Part shown: in pieces, positions 47,140 to 56,055 of the stretch
Layout of the letters: each line of letters opens with the position of its first letter
Numbering within the stretch: the stretch's first letter is position 1
Assembly: GCA_024742605.1 (NCBI GenBank)
Contig: JANSYC010000017.1
Coordinates: 1 to 63,524, forward strand
Source: Alphaproteobacteria bacterium
GTDB taxonomy: Bacteria; Pseudomonadota; Alphaproteobacteria; Thalassobaculales; Thalassobaculaceae
DNA length: 63,524 nucleotides
Direction of reading: 5' to 3'
Position numbers and translations under genes: made by a program
The notes under the pieces: generated by a model
The model's input: only the letters and a program-made list of their open reading frames with translations
Databases searched by the model: none
What the model was told of the DNA's origin: nothing

Positions 47140-47721
47140 ATGCTGCGCGCGCTTTACGACCGGACCATCAGGGCCTCCGCGCATCCGCATGCCGAGCGGT
47201 GGCTGGCGGCGGTGTCCTTCGTAGAGAGCTCGGTCTTCCCGATCCCACCGGACGTGATGCTGATCCCGATGGTGCTGGCCGACCGCGCCCGGGCCTGGCG
47301 GATCGCGCTGATCTGCACGGTCGCGAGCGTCCTGGGCGGGGTCCTGGGCTACGCGATAGGGTCCGTGTTCTTCGACCTGATCGGCCAGCCAATCCTCGAT
47401 TTCTACGGCGCGGACGAGAAGTTTCTGGCCTTTCAGTTGAAGTTCTCCGAATGGGGGGCGTGGGCGGTGTTCTTCGCGGGCATCACCCCCTTCCCCTATA
47501 AGGTCATCACCATCGCAAGCGGCTTCGTCCATCTGGACCTGCTGGTCTTCATGGTCTCCTCGGTGCTGGCGCGGGGACTTCGGTTCTTTCTGGTGGCGGG
47601 CCTGCTCTGGTATTTCGGCGAGCCGATCCGAGCGTTCATCGAAGCCCATCTGGGTAAGCTGACCATTGTGTTCTTCGTGCTGCTGTTGGGCGGATTTCTG
47701 GTGGTGAAATGGCTGATCTGA
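47140..47721 (+). CDS. YqaA/DedA-like (VTT domain) membrane protein
   Basis: The 193-residue membrane protein has four or five helices and the VTT (SNARE-associated) pattern, with ESSVFPIPPDVMLIPMVLADR near residue 30 and FFAGITPFPYKVITIASGF. YqaA-family proteins are small inner-membrane relatives of the DedA family, which act in lipid homeostasis. The 3' end overlaps dsbB by 13 bp. Confidence 0.87.
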   Translation: MLRALYDRTIRASAHPHAERWLAAVSFVESSVFPIPPDVMLIPMVLADRARAWRIALICTVASVLGGVLGYAIGSVFFDLIGQPILDFYGADEKFLAFQLKFSEWGAWAVFFAGITPFPYKVITIASGFVHLDLLVFMVSSVLARGLRFFLVAGLLWYFGEPIRAFIEAHLGKLTIVFFVLLLGGFLVVKWLI

Positions 47722-48200
47722 TCGCAAATCCCCTGAGGGCCGGAACAACCCAGCTCATTGCGGCCGGCTCCGCCTTCGCGCTCGCCACTGCCCTGGTCTC
47801 CCAGTTCGGCTTCGGCTACGCCCCCTGCGAGCTCTGCATCTGGCAGCGCTGGCCCTATGTGGTCGCCATCGTGCTCGGCATTGTGGGGTGGAAGGTCCGG
47901 AACCGCGCGGACGCAACCGCCTTCGTTCTGGTCGCAATCACACTCGCCGTCATGGTCGATGCGGGGATCGCCGGATTCCACGTGGGGGTCGAACAGGGCT
48001 GGTGGCAGGGCCTGGCCGGCTGCGGCGCCACGCGCGGCGCGGAGAATCTGGACGATCTGCGGGCCCAGATCATGGCGGCGCCGCTGGTCCGTTGCACCGA
48101 TGTGGCGATCTCGGTCCTGGGGTTGTCGATGGCGGCCTGGAACGGGCTTTTCGCCGCAGGGCTTGCGTTCCTCGGGCTACGCGCCATCCTCAAAGGGTAG
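47709..48200 (+). CDS. dsbB: DsbB family disulfide bond formation protein
   Basis: The 163-residue four-helix membrane protein re-oxidises periplasmic DsbA with a quinone. Its periplasmic cysteine pairs are visible: PCELC (C40, C43) after helix 1 and C105/C129 in the second loop. The QRWPY stretch after the first pair is family-typical. It overlaps the YqaA gene and is followed by coq7, whose ubiquinone product is the electron acceptor. Confidence 0.92.
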   Translation: MADLIANPLRAGTTQLIAAGSAFALATALVSQFGFGYAPCELCIWQRWPYVVAIVLGIVGWKVRNRADATAFVLVAITLAVMVDAGIAGFHVGVEQGWWQGLAGCGATRGAENLDDLRAQIMAAPLVRCTDVAISVLGLSMAAWNGLFAAGLAFLGLRAILKG

Positions 48201-48226
48201 CCGCCGCACAGAGACGGAGATCAGGA

Positions 48227-48805
48227 ATGTCGAAGGCCTCGCCGAAAACCGCGCCCAGCCGGACCGCCGCGGACGCCCTCCCGGGGGATCTCAGCAAGGA
48301 CGAACTGGTCGACCGGATCATCCGGGTGGATCATGCCGGCGAATTCGGCGCGCAGCGGATCTACGAAGGCCAATTGGCGGTCCTCGGCAAGCGGCGCAGC
48401 GCCAAGACCATCCAGCATATGAAGGCGCAGGAAGAGGTCCACCTGGCCGCGTTCGAGGAGATGATCCGCCGCCGCCGGGTCCGGCCGACCGTCCTGCATC
48501 CGATCTGGAACATCGCCGGGTTCGCCCTCGGCGCCGGCACCGCGCTGCTGGGCGAGAAGGCGGCGATGGCGTGCACGGTCGCCGTCGAGGAGGTGATCGA
48601 CGATCACTACCGTCAACAGGCCGAACAGCTCGGCGACGACGAGGCGGAACTGCGCGGGACGATCGAGACCTTTCGAGCCGAGGAGGAAGAGCACCGGGAC
48701 ATCGGCAAGGAGCATGGCGGCGAGCAGGCCGTGGGCTATCCGGTGATGCGGGCAGCCATCCGCGCGGGCTCGCGCGCCGCGATCTGGCTGAGCGAGCGGT
48801 TCTGA
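48227..48805 (+). CDS. coq7: Demethoxyubiquinone hydroxylase
   Basis: The 192-residue di-iron enzyme carries out the penultimate hydroxylation of ubiquinone synthesis. The di-iron ligands appear in order: RVDHAGEFGA, QEEVHLAAFEE, EEVIDDHY and EEEEHRDIG. Two inner tandem repeats of about 60-80 residues fit the Coq7 fold. The start ATG at 48227 has GGAGATCAGGA just upstream. It sits next to dsbB, which uses the quinone pool. Confidence 0.93.
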   Translation: MSKASPKTAPSRTAADALPGDLSKDELVDRIIRVDHAGEFGAQRIYEGQLAVLGKRRSAKTIQHMKAQEEVHLAAFEEMIRRRRVRPTVLHPIWNIAGFALGAGTALLGEKAAMACTVAVEEVIDDHYRQQAEQLGDDEAELRGTIETFRAEEEEHRDIGKEHGGEQAVGYPVMRAAIRAGSRAAIWLSERF

Positions 48806-48883
48806 GGCTCGAAAAACGCTCCTAACCGGATACCCTGGACCCGGTTGCGGTTCTATGAACGGTACGATCTTGACCTGCTAGCG

Positions 48884-49408
48884 TCAGATTTCGGCGCAAG
48901 GCACCCGGATGATGTTGCTTGCGTAGGGGGGCGACCGGCTGGGATCCGGCAGAGCGATCTCGTAGAGCGCAAGCCCGAGCACCGTGTCCACTTCGCCGTC
49001 GCGCGACGCCATCGGCAGCAGCAACCGTTCCGCCGAGAAGCTCTGGACGGCGGGCTGCCATTCCGAGAAGCTGCCGTATTGGACAAGCGGCGTTTCGAGG
49101 AGCAGCTTCCAGCGCTCCATCAGGATCGGATGGTCGACCTCTCCGACGATTTCCCGCAGGGTCAGCCCCTTGATGCTGCGCCCCCAGTTCTCGTTGATCC
49201 GCTCGCCGGCCAACTGACAGACATAGTCGCCCCGCTCCGGCCGGTACTGGTATATCCAGACGAACGCCAAAAGTCGCGGAACATGCAACGGCTCGAAATC
49301 ATGCCGAAAGGGTACCAACCGGCCACCTCTCGCCTGTTTCCAGGCTTCCAAGAAGTCCAGTATCCGGGGATCGGCCCCTGGGAACCTGGCACTGACGGGA
49401 TCGGGCAT
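48884..49408 (-). CDS. PAS_5-type domain protein
   Basis: The 174-residue protein has the alphaproteobacterial PAS_5 layout: DFLEAWKQARGGRLVPFRHDFEPL near the N terminus, FVWIYQYRPERGDYVCQLAGERI, and LLPMASRDGEVDTVLGLALYEI at the end. Such proteins usually consist of the PAS fold alone and have no known output. ATG at 49408 is chosen; an alternative start at 49471 would add about 21 residues. No ligand is apparent. Confidence 0.82.
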   Translation of the reverse strand: MPDPVSARFPGADPRILDFLEAWKQARGGRLVPFRHDFEPLHVPRLLAFVWIYQYRPERGDYVCQLAGERINENWGRSIKGLTLREIVGEVDHPILMERWKLLLETPLVQYGSFSEWQPAVQSFSAERLLLPMASRDGEVDTVLGLALYEIALPDPSRSPPYASNIIRVPCAEI

Positions 49409-49504
49409 GGGAGACTCACGGTTAATACGGAGCGTTCCAGAGAAAAAGGCGCGTCTGCGACCTCGTCTCAATACTCGAACACGAACTGGTACTGTCCAGG
49501 GATA

Positions 49505-50125
49505 TTAAAAGGCCGGGGTGATTTCTGTATAGAGGCCCAAGCTGTCCGGCCCATCATTGGCATCATCGTCCTGCTTGAGCTCGATATCCCAATAGAGATA
49601 ATCCCGCCAGCTTTCATGCAGGAAGTTGGGCGGAAAGCCCCGCCCCGAATCCTGCAGCTCATAGGCGGTCGGTTGACGCGGGGTGGTGATCGGAATCATG
49701 CCGATTTGCTTCGGCATCTGATTCCCCTTCCGCAGATTGCAGACCCCGCACGCGGTGACCACATTTTCCCAGTTGGTCCGGCCGCCGCGCGACCGCGGAA
49801 TCACGTGATCGAAGGTCAGTTCCTGGGTCGGAAATTTGGTCGCGCAGTATTGGCAGTGAAATCGGTCGCGCAGAAACACGTTGAAGCGGGTGAAGGCCGG
49901 CTTGCGCGATTGTGGAACGTATTCCTTCAACGCAATCACGCTGGGCAGCCGCATCTCAAAGCTGGGGCTGCGGACCATCTGGTCGTATTCCGATACGATG
50001 TTCACCCGATCCAGGAATACGGCCTTGATCGAATCCTGCCAGGACCAGAGCGAAAGCGGAAAGTAGCTGAGAGGCCGGAAATCGGCGTTGAGAACGAGAG
50101 CGGGCGCGTTCTCAGGCCGGCTCAC
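49505..50125 (-). CDS. HNH endonuclease-domain protein
   Basis: The 206-residue protein has a zinc-type HNH fold: CQYC near residue 92, then TFDHVIPRSRGG, NWENVVTACGVCN (HNH and second CxxC). Standalone HNH proteins of this type are common in bacteria, with unclear roles. The GTG start at 50125 is supported by GGAGG eight bases upstream. The region upstream (50126-50358) is AT-rich, with no assigned promoter. Confidence 0.9.
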   Translation of the reverse strand: MSRPENAPALVLNADFRPLSYFPLSLWSWQDSIKAVFLDRVNIVSEYDQMVRSPSFEMRLPSVIALKEYVPQSRKPAFTRFNVFLRDRFHCQYCATKFPTQELTFDHVIPRSRGGRTNWENVVTACGVCNLRKGNQMPKQIGMIPITTPRQPTAYELQDSGRGFPPNFLHESWRDYLYWDIELKQDDDANDGPDSLGLYTEITPAF

Positions 50126-50358
50126 CGCGCCGTCCTCCGCACCAGCGGGCAGGTACTGATCTCCGGAGCGCGTATGGCGCTCCTCAACTCCTGAGCTCGT
50201 TCGACATTCGCCATGCGTTCCGACTCCGGGCGCTTTCGTGCGTGTCTACCAAATCCGATTCAGCAGTAAGTCCGCAACATTTTGACCAATTCCAGCCAAG
50301 TGTATAGCTAGATGTTGTTACATATTTATTTTTCCAGCAACACTGATCGGTTCCAACC

Positions 50359-51012
50359 TCAGACTTCCAGGGCCTGCTTCATGAAGGCCAGACCGTTCAC
50401 AAGCCCCTCATTGTCGATTCCGTGGCCCAGACCGGGTCGGGCGATGGACCCACAGGGAATTCCCACGGTCTCCAGCGCCGCCTTCGCCGCCTCCATCGCC
50501 TCGAACGGGACCACGTCGTCATCCTCGCCGTGAATCAGCAGGAAGGGCGGGGTGCTGACCGTATCCGTCCGCAGGCTGCTGCCGTTGACCAGTGCGCCCG
50601 AATATCCCAGGACACCGGCAAGCGGCTCGGCCCGTCGCGGGGCAACGTACATCGACATCATCGTACCCTGGCTGAACCCCATGAGCACGATCTTGCCGGC
50701 CGGCAGACCGGTGCGCGCCATCTCCGCGTCGATGAAGGCGTCGACCACCGGGCCGGCCTCCGCCACCACCTTTGCCATCACCTCGGGATCCCGGTTCTGC
50801 AGGCTGAACCACTGCCGGCCGAACGGTGCCATGTCACAAGGATCGGGGCCGTCCGGGGCGACGAAGGCGACGCCGGGGAGGGCCGGAGAGAGATGCGGTG
50901 CGATCCCGATCAGATCGTTTCCATCGGCGCCGACCCCGTGCAGCATGATCACCAAGCCCTGCAGAGGGGTCTCCCCTTCCGGTTCGAATCTCGGTCCCGT
51001 CAGCTCCGTCAT
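50359..51012 (-). CDS. Phospholipase/carboxylesterase family alpha/beta-hydrolase
   Basis: The 217-residue enzyme has the alpha/beta-hydrolase pattern: LHGVGADGNDL, the nucleophile elbow GFSQGT (S114), the Asp in HGEDDDVVP and the His in GLGHGIDNEG. It belongs to the YpfH/EstB-like phospholipase/carboxylesterase group of broad-range esterases. ATG at 51012 has AGGGG upstream. The divergent spacer to the next gene (51013-51255) shows no clear promoter. Confidence 0.9.
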   Translation of the reverse strand: MTELTGPRFEPEGETPLQGLVIMLHGVGADGNDLIGIAPHLSPALPGVAFVAPDGPDPCDMAPFGRQWFSLQNRDPEVMAKVVAEAGPVVDAFIDAEMARTGLPAGKIVLMGFSQGTMMSMYVAPRRAEPLAGVLGYSGALVNGSSLRTDTVSTPPFLLIHGEDDDVVPFEAMEAAKAALETVGIPCGSIARPGLGHGIDNEGLVNGLAFMKQALEV

Positions 51013-51255
51013 TGCCAGCCCCTGATCTACATCGACATGCGGGCCGACGTTAGCGGTTGCCCGGCGATCCGTCACCCCACATAACCCAATGCTTGGGCCG
51101 AACCGGCCGGACCGGCGGTTCAACTTGACGCCATGGCTACCCCTTGCGAGGCTGAGGTCAGGTTCGGGCAGGCTCTGCCCGCCGACGTCTCTAAAACCAA
51201 GACGGCCTGGACGGCGATCCGGGTCTCAAAAGTCATACTCTAGGGGGAACGACCT

Positions 51256-52104
51256 ATGAAGCTGTTGCGCTATGGCCCGCACGGGCAGGAAAAGCCGGGC
51301 CTATTGGATGCGGACGGCAAGATCCGGGATCTGAGTGGCGTCGTCGCCGATCTCGACGGTGCCGCGCTCGGAAAGGATCAATTGGCGAAGATCGCCTCCC
51401 TGGACCCGTCGAGCCTGCCGCTGGTCTCCGGCACACCGCGCTTTGGCCCCTGCGTCGGCAATCCGGGTAAGATCGTATGCATCGGTTTGAATTATTCCGA
51501 TCACGCCGCCGAAACCGGCGCCAAGCCGCCGCCGGAGCCGATCGTCTTCATGAAGGCGACCAGTGCGCTGAACGGTCCGAACGACGTGATCCGCATTCCC
51601 CGGAAATCGGTCAAGACCGATTGGGAGATCGAACTGGGGGTGGTGATCGGCACCCACGCGAAATACGTGGACGAGAAGGACGCCCTGTCCCATGTCGCCG
51701 GCTATTGCGTCGCCAACGACGTCTCCGAGCGCGAGTTCCAGGCGGAGCGGGCAGGACAATGGACCAAGGGCAAGTCCTGCGACACCTTCGGGCCGATCGG
51801 ACCGTATCTGGTAACCGCCGACGAGGTTCCGGACCCGCAGAATCTGGATATGTTCCTGGATGTGAACGGCAAGCGGATGCAGACCGGAAACACGAAGACC
51901 ATGATCTTTTCAGTGGCCCACATTGTCCACTACGTCAGCCAGATGTTCTCGCTGCTGCCGGGCGATGTGATCATGACCGGCACCCCGCCAGGCGTCGGAC
52001 TGGGGATGAAGCCGAACCCGATCTATCTGAAGGATGGGGACGAGATGCACCTGGGGATCGCCGGTATGGGCGAGCAGACCCAGCGCTGCGCCCAGGACGC
52101 CTGA
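51256..52104 (+). CDS. Fumarylacetoacetate hydrolase family protein (2,4-diketo-3-deoxy-fuconate hydrolase-like)
   Basis: The 282-residue protein has an N-terminal KLLRYGPHGQEKPGLLDADG segment and the FAH core with IGLNYSDHA, the metal ligands WEIELGVVIG and VANDVSEREFQ, and TGTPPGVGLG. The opening text is characteristic of the L-fucose or related sugar-acid pathway FAH enzymes, which cleave a 2,4-diketo-3-deoxy acid to pyruvate and a short acid. It leads a probable operon of two FAH genes, an SDR and a SnoaL-like gene; AGGGGG lies near the ATG. Confidence 0.87.
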   Translation: MKLLRYGPHGQEKPGLLDADGKIRDLSGVVADLDGAALGKDQLAKIASLDPSSLPLVSGTPRFGPCVGNPGKIVCIGLNYSDHAAETGAKPPPEPIVFMKATSALNGPNDVIRIPRKSVKTDWEIELGVVIGTHAKYVDEKDALSHVAGYCVANDVSEREFQAERAGQWTKGKSCDTFGPIGPYLVTADEVPDPQNLDMFLDVNGKRMQTGNTKTMIFSVAHIVHYVSQMFSLLPGDVIMTGTPPGVGLGMKPNPIYLKDGDEMHLGIAGMGEQTQRCAQDA

Positions 52105-52109
52105 TCGCC

Positions 52110-53294
52110 ATGACCAGTTTGAAGCTGACAGTCGCCGACTGTCTGCCGGAAGACCGCTCGGCCGCCACCCTGGTGGGCCGGGCGTGGCGTCCGGACACAG
52201 CTCCGGCCGGGCCTTCGGTGGTCGCGGTTCGGGGCGACAGGGTGGTGGACATCTCCACCACCTGCGCCACTTCGGCCGACCTGATGGCGCGCCGGGATGC
52301 CGCGGCTGTGGTTCGGGAGGCAGAGGGCGAGGATATCGGTGCGCTCGCCGAGCTCGTGGCCAACAGCGCCCATGATGCGCGGGACCCCTCCAAGCCCTGG
52401 CTGCTGGCCCCGATCGATCTGCAGGCGGTAAAAGCCTGCGGCGTCACCTTCGCTGAAAGCATGGTCGAGCGGGTGATTGAGGAGAAGGCTAAGGGCGATC
52501 CCTCGTCGGCCGATGCCATACGGGCGGACATCGCGCGGGAGATCGGCACCGACCTGTCCGCAATCAAGCCGGGCGGCGAGGAGGCGATACGACTCAAAGC
52601 CTCGCTGATCGAGCGGGGCATGTGGTCGCAGTATCTCGAGGTCGGAATCGGCCCGGATGCCGAGGTGTTCACCAAAGCGCCGCCAATGGCTGCGGTCGGT
52701 CTGGGGGCCCAGGTCGGTCTGCACGCGATCTCGGATTGGAATAATCCGGAGCCGGAAATCACTCTGGTGATCACCGCCGAGGGCACGATCGTCGGCGCGA
52801 CGCTCGGCAACGACGTCAATCTGCGGGATGTGGAGGGACGTTCCGCCCTGCTGCTCGGCAAGGCCAAGGACAATAACGGTTCGGCCGCCGTGGGGCCGTT
52901 CATCCGGCTGTTCGACGAGACCTTCTCGCTGGACGATGTGCGCGCTGCGGAACTGGACCTGCTGGTCACCGGGACCGACGGCTTCCGGATGGAAGGACGC
53001 TCGTCCATGTCGAAAATCAGTCGGGATCCGGCCGATCTGGCAGTCCATGCGATCGGGCCGCACCACCAGTATCCCGACGGGCTGGTCCTGATGACCGGAA
53101 CCCTGTTCGCGCCCACCAAGGACCGGGACACCCCCGGGGGCGGCTTTACCCATCATGTGGACGATGTGGTCTCGATCCGAACCCCGAAGCTGGGCGCCCT
53201 GGTGAACCGGGTCGGCCGTAGTCATGCGATCCCGCCCTGGACCTTCGGGACCGGGGCGCTGATGCGCAACCTCGCCGCTCGAAAGCTGATTTAG
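52110..53294 (+). CDS. FAH-superfamily hydrolase/dehydratase (second copy)
   Basis: The 394-residue FAH-like protein is longer than its neighbour and only distantly related: ESMVERVIEE near residue 110, WNNPEPEITLVITAEG and ATLGNDVNLRDVEGRSALLLGKAKDNNG hold the metal-binding and active-site region. Its length and layout resemble the 2-keto-3-deoxy-arabonate/xylonate dehydratase type of non-phosphorylative pentose pathways, but the assignment is inferred. It starts 5 bp after the preceding FAH gene. Confidence 0.8.
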   Translation: MTSLKLTVADCLPEDRSAATLVGRAWRPDTAPAGPSVVAVRGDRVVDISTTCATSADLMARRDAAAVVREAEGEDIGALAELVANSAHDARDPSKPWLLAPIDLQAVKACGVTFAESMVERVIEEKAKGDPSSADAIRADIAREIGTDLSAIKPGGEEAIRLKASLIERGMWSQYLEVGIGPDAEVFTKAPPMAAVGLGAQVGLHAISDWNNPEPEITLVITAEGTIVGATLGNDVNLRDVEGRSALLLGKAKDNNGSAAVGPFIRLFDETFSLDDVRAAELDLLVTGTDGFRMEGRSSMSKISRDPADLAVHAIGPHHQYPDGLVLMTGTLFAPTKDRDTPGGGFTHHVDDVVSIRTPKLGALVNRVGRSHAIPPWTFGTGALMRNLAARKLI

Positions 53295-53304
53295 GAGACA
53301 TCGG

Positions 53305-54054
53305 ATGATTACCTACGATTTTAGCGGACGGTCTGCGGTCATCACCGGCGGCGCCCGCGGCATCGGTCTCGCGATCGCCCAGAGGCTGAGCGCGTCGGGC
53401 GCATCGGTCAGCCTCTGGGACGCCGACAAGGCGGAGCTCGACAAGGTCGCGGCCGAGTTCCCGGCGGACCGGATCCACACCGCCGTGGTCGACGTGACCA
53501 ACGATGCCGACACGGACCGCGCGGCGGCCGACGTGGAACGGGAATTCGGTAAGATCGACGTGCTGGTGGCATCGGCCGGAATCACCGGACCGAATGTGCC
53601 GGTCTGGGAATACGGTGTGGCCGACTGGCGCAAGGTGATTGATATCGATCTGACCGGCGTGTTTCTGTGCTGCCGTTCTGTGGTGCCCCACATGCGGGCC
53701 AAGGGCTATGGCCGGATCGTCAACATCGCCTCGGTCGCCGGCAAGGAAGGCAACCCCAACGCAGCAGCCTATTCAGCGGCCAAGGCCGGGGTGATCGGCC
53801 TGACCAAATCGCTCGGCAAGGAGCTGGCGAAGACCGAAATCCGGGTGAACTGCGTTACACCGGCGGCGGTGAAGACCGCAATCTTCGATCAGATGACCGA
53901 GGAGCACATCAATTTCATGCTCTCGAAGATCCCGGTCGGCCGCTTCGGCCAAGTCGAGGAGATCGCCAATCTGGTGACCTGGCTGGCGTCGGAGGAGTGC
54001 TCGTTCTCCACGGGTGGTGTGTTCGACTGCTCCGGCGGTCGGGCGACATATTAA
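53305..54054 (+). CDS. SDR dehydrogenase of the sugar-acid operon
   Basis: The 249-residue SDR has the cofactor loop TGGARGIG (about residue 15), SAGI, catalytic Ser in NIASVAG, and YSAAKAG (Tyr/Lys) near 155. In this position it probably oxidises a 2-keto-3-deoxy acid or the parent sugar (such as L-fucose or L-rhamnose), but the substrate is not seen in the sequence. It follows the second FAH gene by 10 bp and precedes the SnoaL-like gene by 13 bp. Confidence 0.88.
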   Translation: MITYDFSGRSAVITGGARGIGLAIAQRLSASGASVSLWDADKAELDKVAAEFPADRIHTAVVDVTNDADTDRAAADVEREFGKIDVLVASAGITGPNVPVWEYGVADWRKVIDIDLTGVFLCCRSVVPHMRAKGYGRIVNIASVAGKEGNPNAAAYSAAKAGVIGLTKSLGKELAKTEIRVNCVTPAAVKTAIFDQMTEEHINFMLSKIPVGRFGQVEEIANLVTWLASEECSFSTGGVFDCSGGRATY

Positions 54055-54067
54055 GGCACAGGGGAAG

Positions 54068-54475
54068 ATGCATCAGGACGCTGAAATTCTGTTTGCGAAT
54101 GAAGCGTTCTATTTGGCGTTCGCCACCCGCGATGTGGGGGCGATGGACGCGCTCTGGGCGCGGGACGCGCCGGTCACCTGCGTGCATCCCGGCTGGGAAG
54201 CCCTCCGCGGTCGGGACGCGGTGATGGAGAGCTGGGGCAACATACTCGGCCACGCCTCGGCCCCGGATCTGCACTGCCGAGACCCGCGCGTCGCACATTA
54301 CGGATCTCTGGCTCAGGTCCTCTGCTTCGAAGTGCTAGAGGCCGGAGTGCTGATGGCCGCCAATCTGTTCATACTAGAGGCGGGAAGCTGGCGTCTGGTG
54401 CACCACCAGGCCTCCCCCATGGCCGTAACGCCGGTCTTCGAAGACCCGGAGCCTGAGACGCCCCGGCTTCAGTAG
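54068..54475 (+). CDS. SnoaL/NTF2-like protein
   Basis: The 135-residue protein has the SnoaL-like cone fold: NEAFYLAFATRDVGAMDALWA, HPGWEALRGRDAVMESW, and a C-terminal GSWRLVHHQASP strand. Members have diverse enzymatic or ligand-binding roles. ATG at 54068 is favoured by GGGGAAG directly upstream. It is the last gene of the FAH-SDR operon, where it may act on the same pathway. Confidence 0.8.
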   Translation: MHQDAEILFANEAFYLAFATRDVGAMDALWARDAPVTCVHPGWEALRGRDAVMESWGNILGHASAPDLHCRDPRVAHYGSLAQVLCFEVLEAGVLMAANLFILEAGSWRLVHHQASPMAVTPVFEDPEPETPRLQ

Positions 54476-54627
54476 TTCGGTAATGCTGTTTGACGCAGGC
54501 CGCACCGAAGCGGAGGGCGGGCGGCCCCGGGCCAACGGCCATTCGACCTTATCCATACCTACGCACTCCAAAGCTGGATTCAGGGCCTGCCGAAACGTGG
54601 GCCAGCCTCCAGACGCATTAATATGCG

Positions 54628-54652
54628 GGAACCTTCCGGCCGATAAGGCGTT
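54628..54652 (+). promoter_or_regulatory. EcfG-type general stress promoter of csbD
   Basis: GGAAC (54628-54632) and CGTT (54649-54652) are separated by 16 bases, matching the GGAAC-N16/17-CGTT consensus of the alphaproteobacterial general stress sigma factor EcfG. The csbD start codon is 34 bp further on. The target is a known stress-protein family, which supports the call. Confidence 0.75.
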
Positions 54653-54685
54653 TCTGAGTCACACGTCATCCATGGAGGAAGAACG

Positions 54686-54883
54686 ATGAATTGGGATCAG
54701 GTTAAAGGCACGTGGACCGAAATGAAGGGGAAGGCCCAGCAGCAATGGGGCGACCTGACCGATGACGAACTCGACCGTGTCGAGGGCAATCGGACCGAGC
54801 TTGTCGGACTGCTGCAGCAGAAATACGGAAAGTCCAAGGAAGTGGCCGAGCGCGAGGTCGACGCCTGGATGGCCAACCAATAG
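54686..54883 (+). CDS. CsbD family stress protein
   Basis: The 65-residue protein has the CsbD pattern: MNWDQVKGTWTEMKGKAQQQ, WGDLTDDELDRVEG and the KYGKSKEVAEREVDAW helix. CsbD-like proteins are abundant, small and hydrophilic, and are induced by general stress in many bacteria; their biochemical role is unclear. A strong GGAGGAAGAACG precedes the ATG and an EcfG-type promoter lies upstream. Confidence 0.9.
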   Translation: MNWDQVKGTWTEMKGKAQQQWGDLTDDELDRVEGNRTELVGLLQQKYGKSKEVAEREVDAWMANQ

Positions 54884-54923
54884 GGCCTGTCCGCACCGGG
54901 CGGGCGTGGCTCCGGAACGCAAA

Positions 54924-54949
54924 AGGGCGGGTGCCGAAGCACCCGCCCT
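54924..54949. terminator. Bidirectional terminator between csbD and the OmpA-like gene
   Basis: A perfect 11-bp stem (AGGGCGGGTGC with GCACCCGCCCT) closes on CGAA, which reads TTCG on the minus strand, giving a stable C(UUCG)G tetraloop. The minus strand continues with T residues, so it chiefly ends the OmpA-like transcript; on the plus strand it would end csbD. Confidence 0.8.
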
Positions 54950-54975
54950 CCCTTATTCTAAATCCGGTCGACCGC

Positions 54976-55818
54976 TTACTTGCGGATCTCGACCTTCACC
55001 CGACGATTCTTCTCGTTCACGACGCCGTCCGGAGTGATGACCTTGTTCTGGTTCTCACCGAACGCCTCGAGCGTGAAGATCGCTGCGGTGGCCCCCATCA
55101 GCTTCTTCAGCGCGGTCTCGACCACACTGGCCCGACGCTCGGAAAGAGCAAGGTTGTAGGCGGCCTCACCCGAACGGTCTGCGTAACCGGAAACGGTCAC
55201 CGAACCAGCCGGCATGCCCTTGGCAGCCGTCGCGGCGTCCATAAGGATCGCATTCGATTCGCTGCTGATCGCGGTGCTGTCGAGACCGAAATAGACGGTG
55301 TAGTTCAGGAACGATACCTGCGGCTCAGGCGCAGGGCCCATGAGTGCGAGGGCGGCCTCGAACCGGTCACGACACCATTCGATGTCTGCCGGCTGAATGT
55401 CTTCCTCGGCTTCCTGAGTCCAGCAATCGAACATGGCCTGCGCACGGGCAGCGTGGTCCGGGGTGCCCGTGCGGCCACCGGCATCCAGAGCCGTCATCAG
55501 GTTGCGGCGGGCTTCGGCGATCTCACCCTGGTACTTCTTCGGGATGTTACGAACGCCCAGTTCTTCCGGCATGGTCGGCGAACCGCTGGCGGCAGCCATC
55601 GCACGCTCGGCGAAAACGTCGGAATCCTCGTAGTCGCCCTCGTCGAATTCCATCTGCGCGAGGCCGACATATTCTTTGTAAAGGTTGGTGCTGAACGCAT
55701 CGGCGCCATCCGGCGACACGCGCTTCGCGGCATCGAGTTGCGTACCTGCACAAGCGGCCAAGCTCAACATAGCCACACCGGCTGCAACCGGTTTCCAGGC
55801 AGCGATCATTCTGAACAT
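54976..55818 (-). CDS. OmpA family lipoprotein
   Basis: The 280-residue protein starts with a lipoprotein signal ending in LSLAAC (C23), then a helical region of about 140 residues with cysteines (DCWTQEAEEDIQPADIEWC), and a C-terminal OmpA peptidoglycan-binding domain (YFGLDSTAIS, SGYADRSGEAAYNLALSERRA, FGENQNKV). It is expected in the outer membrane and anchored to peptidoglycan. AGGAGA precedes the ATG. The 237-bp gap to the TRAP operon holds nothing else I recognise. Confidence 0.92.
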   Translation of the reverse strand: MFRMIAAWKPVAAGVAMLSLAACAGTQLDAAKRVSPDGADAFSTNLYKEYVGLAQMEFDEGDYEDSDVFAERAMAAASGSPTMPEELGVRNIPKKYQGEIAEARRNLMTALDAGGRTGTPDHAARAQAMFDCWTQEAEEDIQPADIEWCRDRFEAALALMGPAPEPQVSFLNYTVYFGLDSTAISSESNAILMDAATAAKGMPAGSVTVSGYADRSGEAAYNLALSERRASVVETALKKLMGATAAIFTLEAFGENQNKVITPDGVVNEKNRRVKVEIRK

Positions 55819-56055
55819 GTGCGTCTCCTCTTATGGACTACTGTCTCCCGAGCGGGCGGAGATCCGAGTACGCACCAGCTTCTGCTGCGCCGAACCTGAC
55901 TCCCAGCCCCCCACTCGATCCGATTTTGGGCCAGGCCACCCAAGTCCGGGAGTTAAGCCCTCATTTAGATCAAATTGCAAGGAAAACCCCCTGCCAATCT
56001 GTCTACTGAGATGCTGAACCGGATCTTGTATCTGAACCAATAGCGGGTGTTCAGA

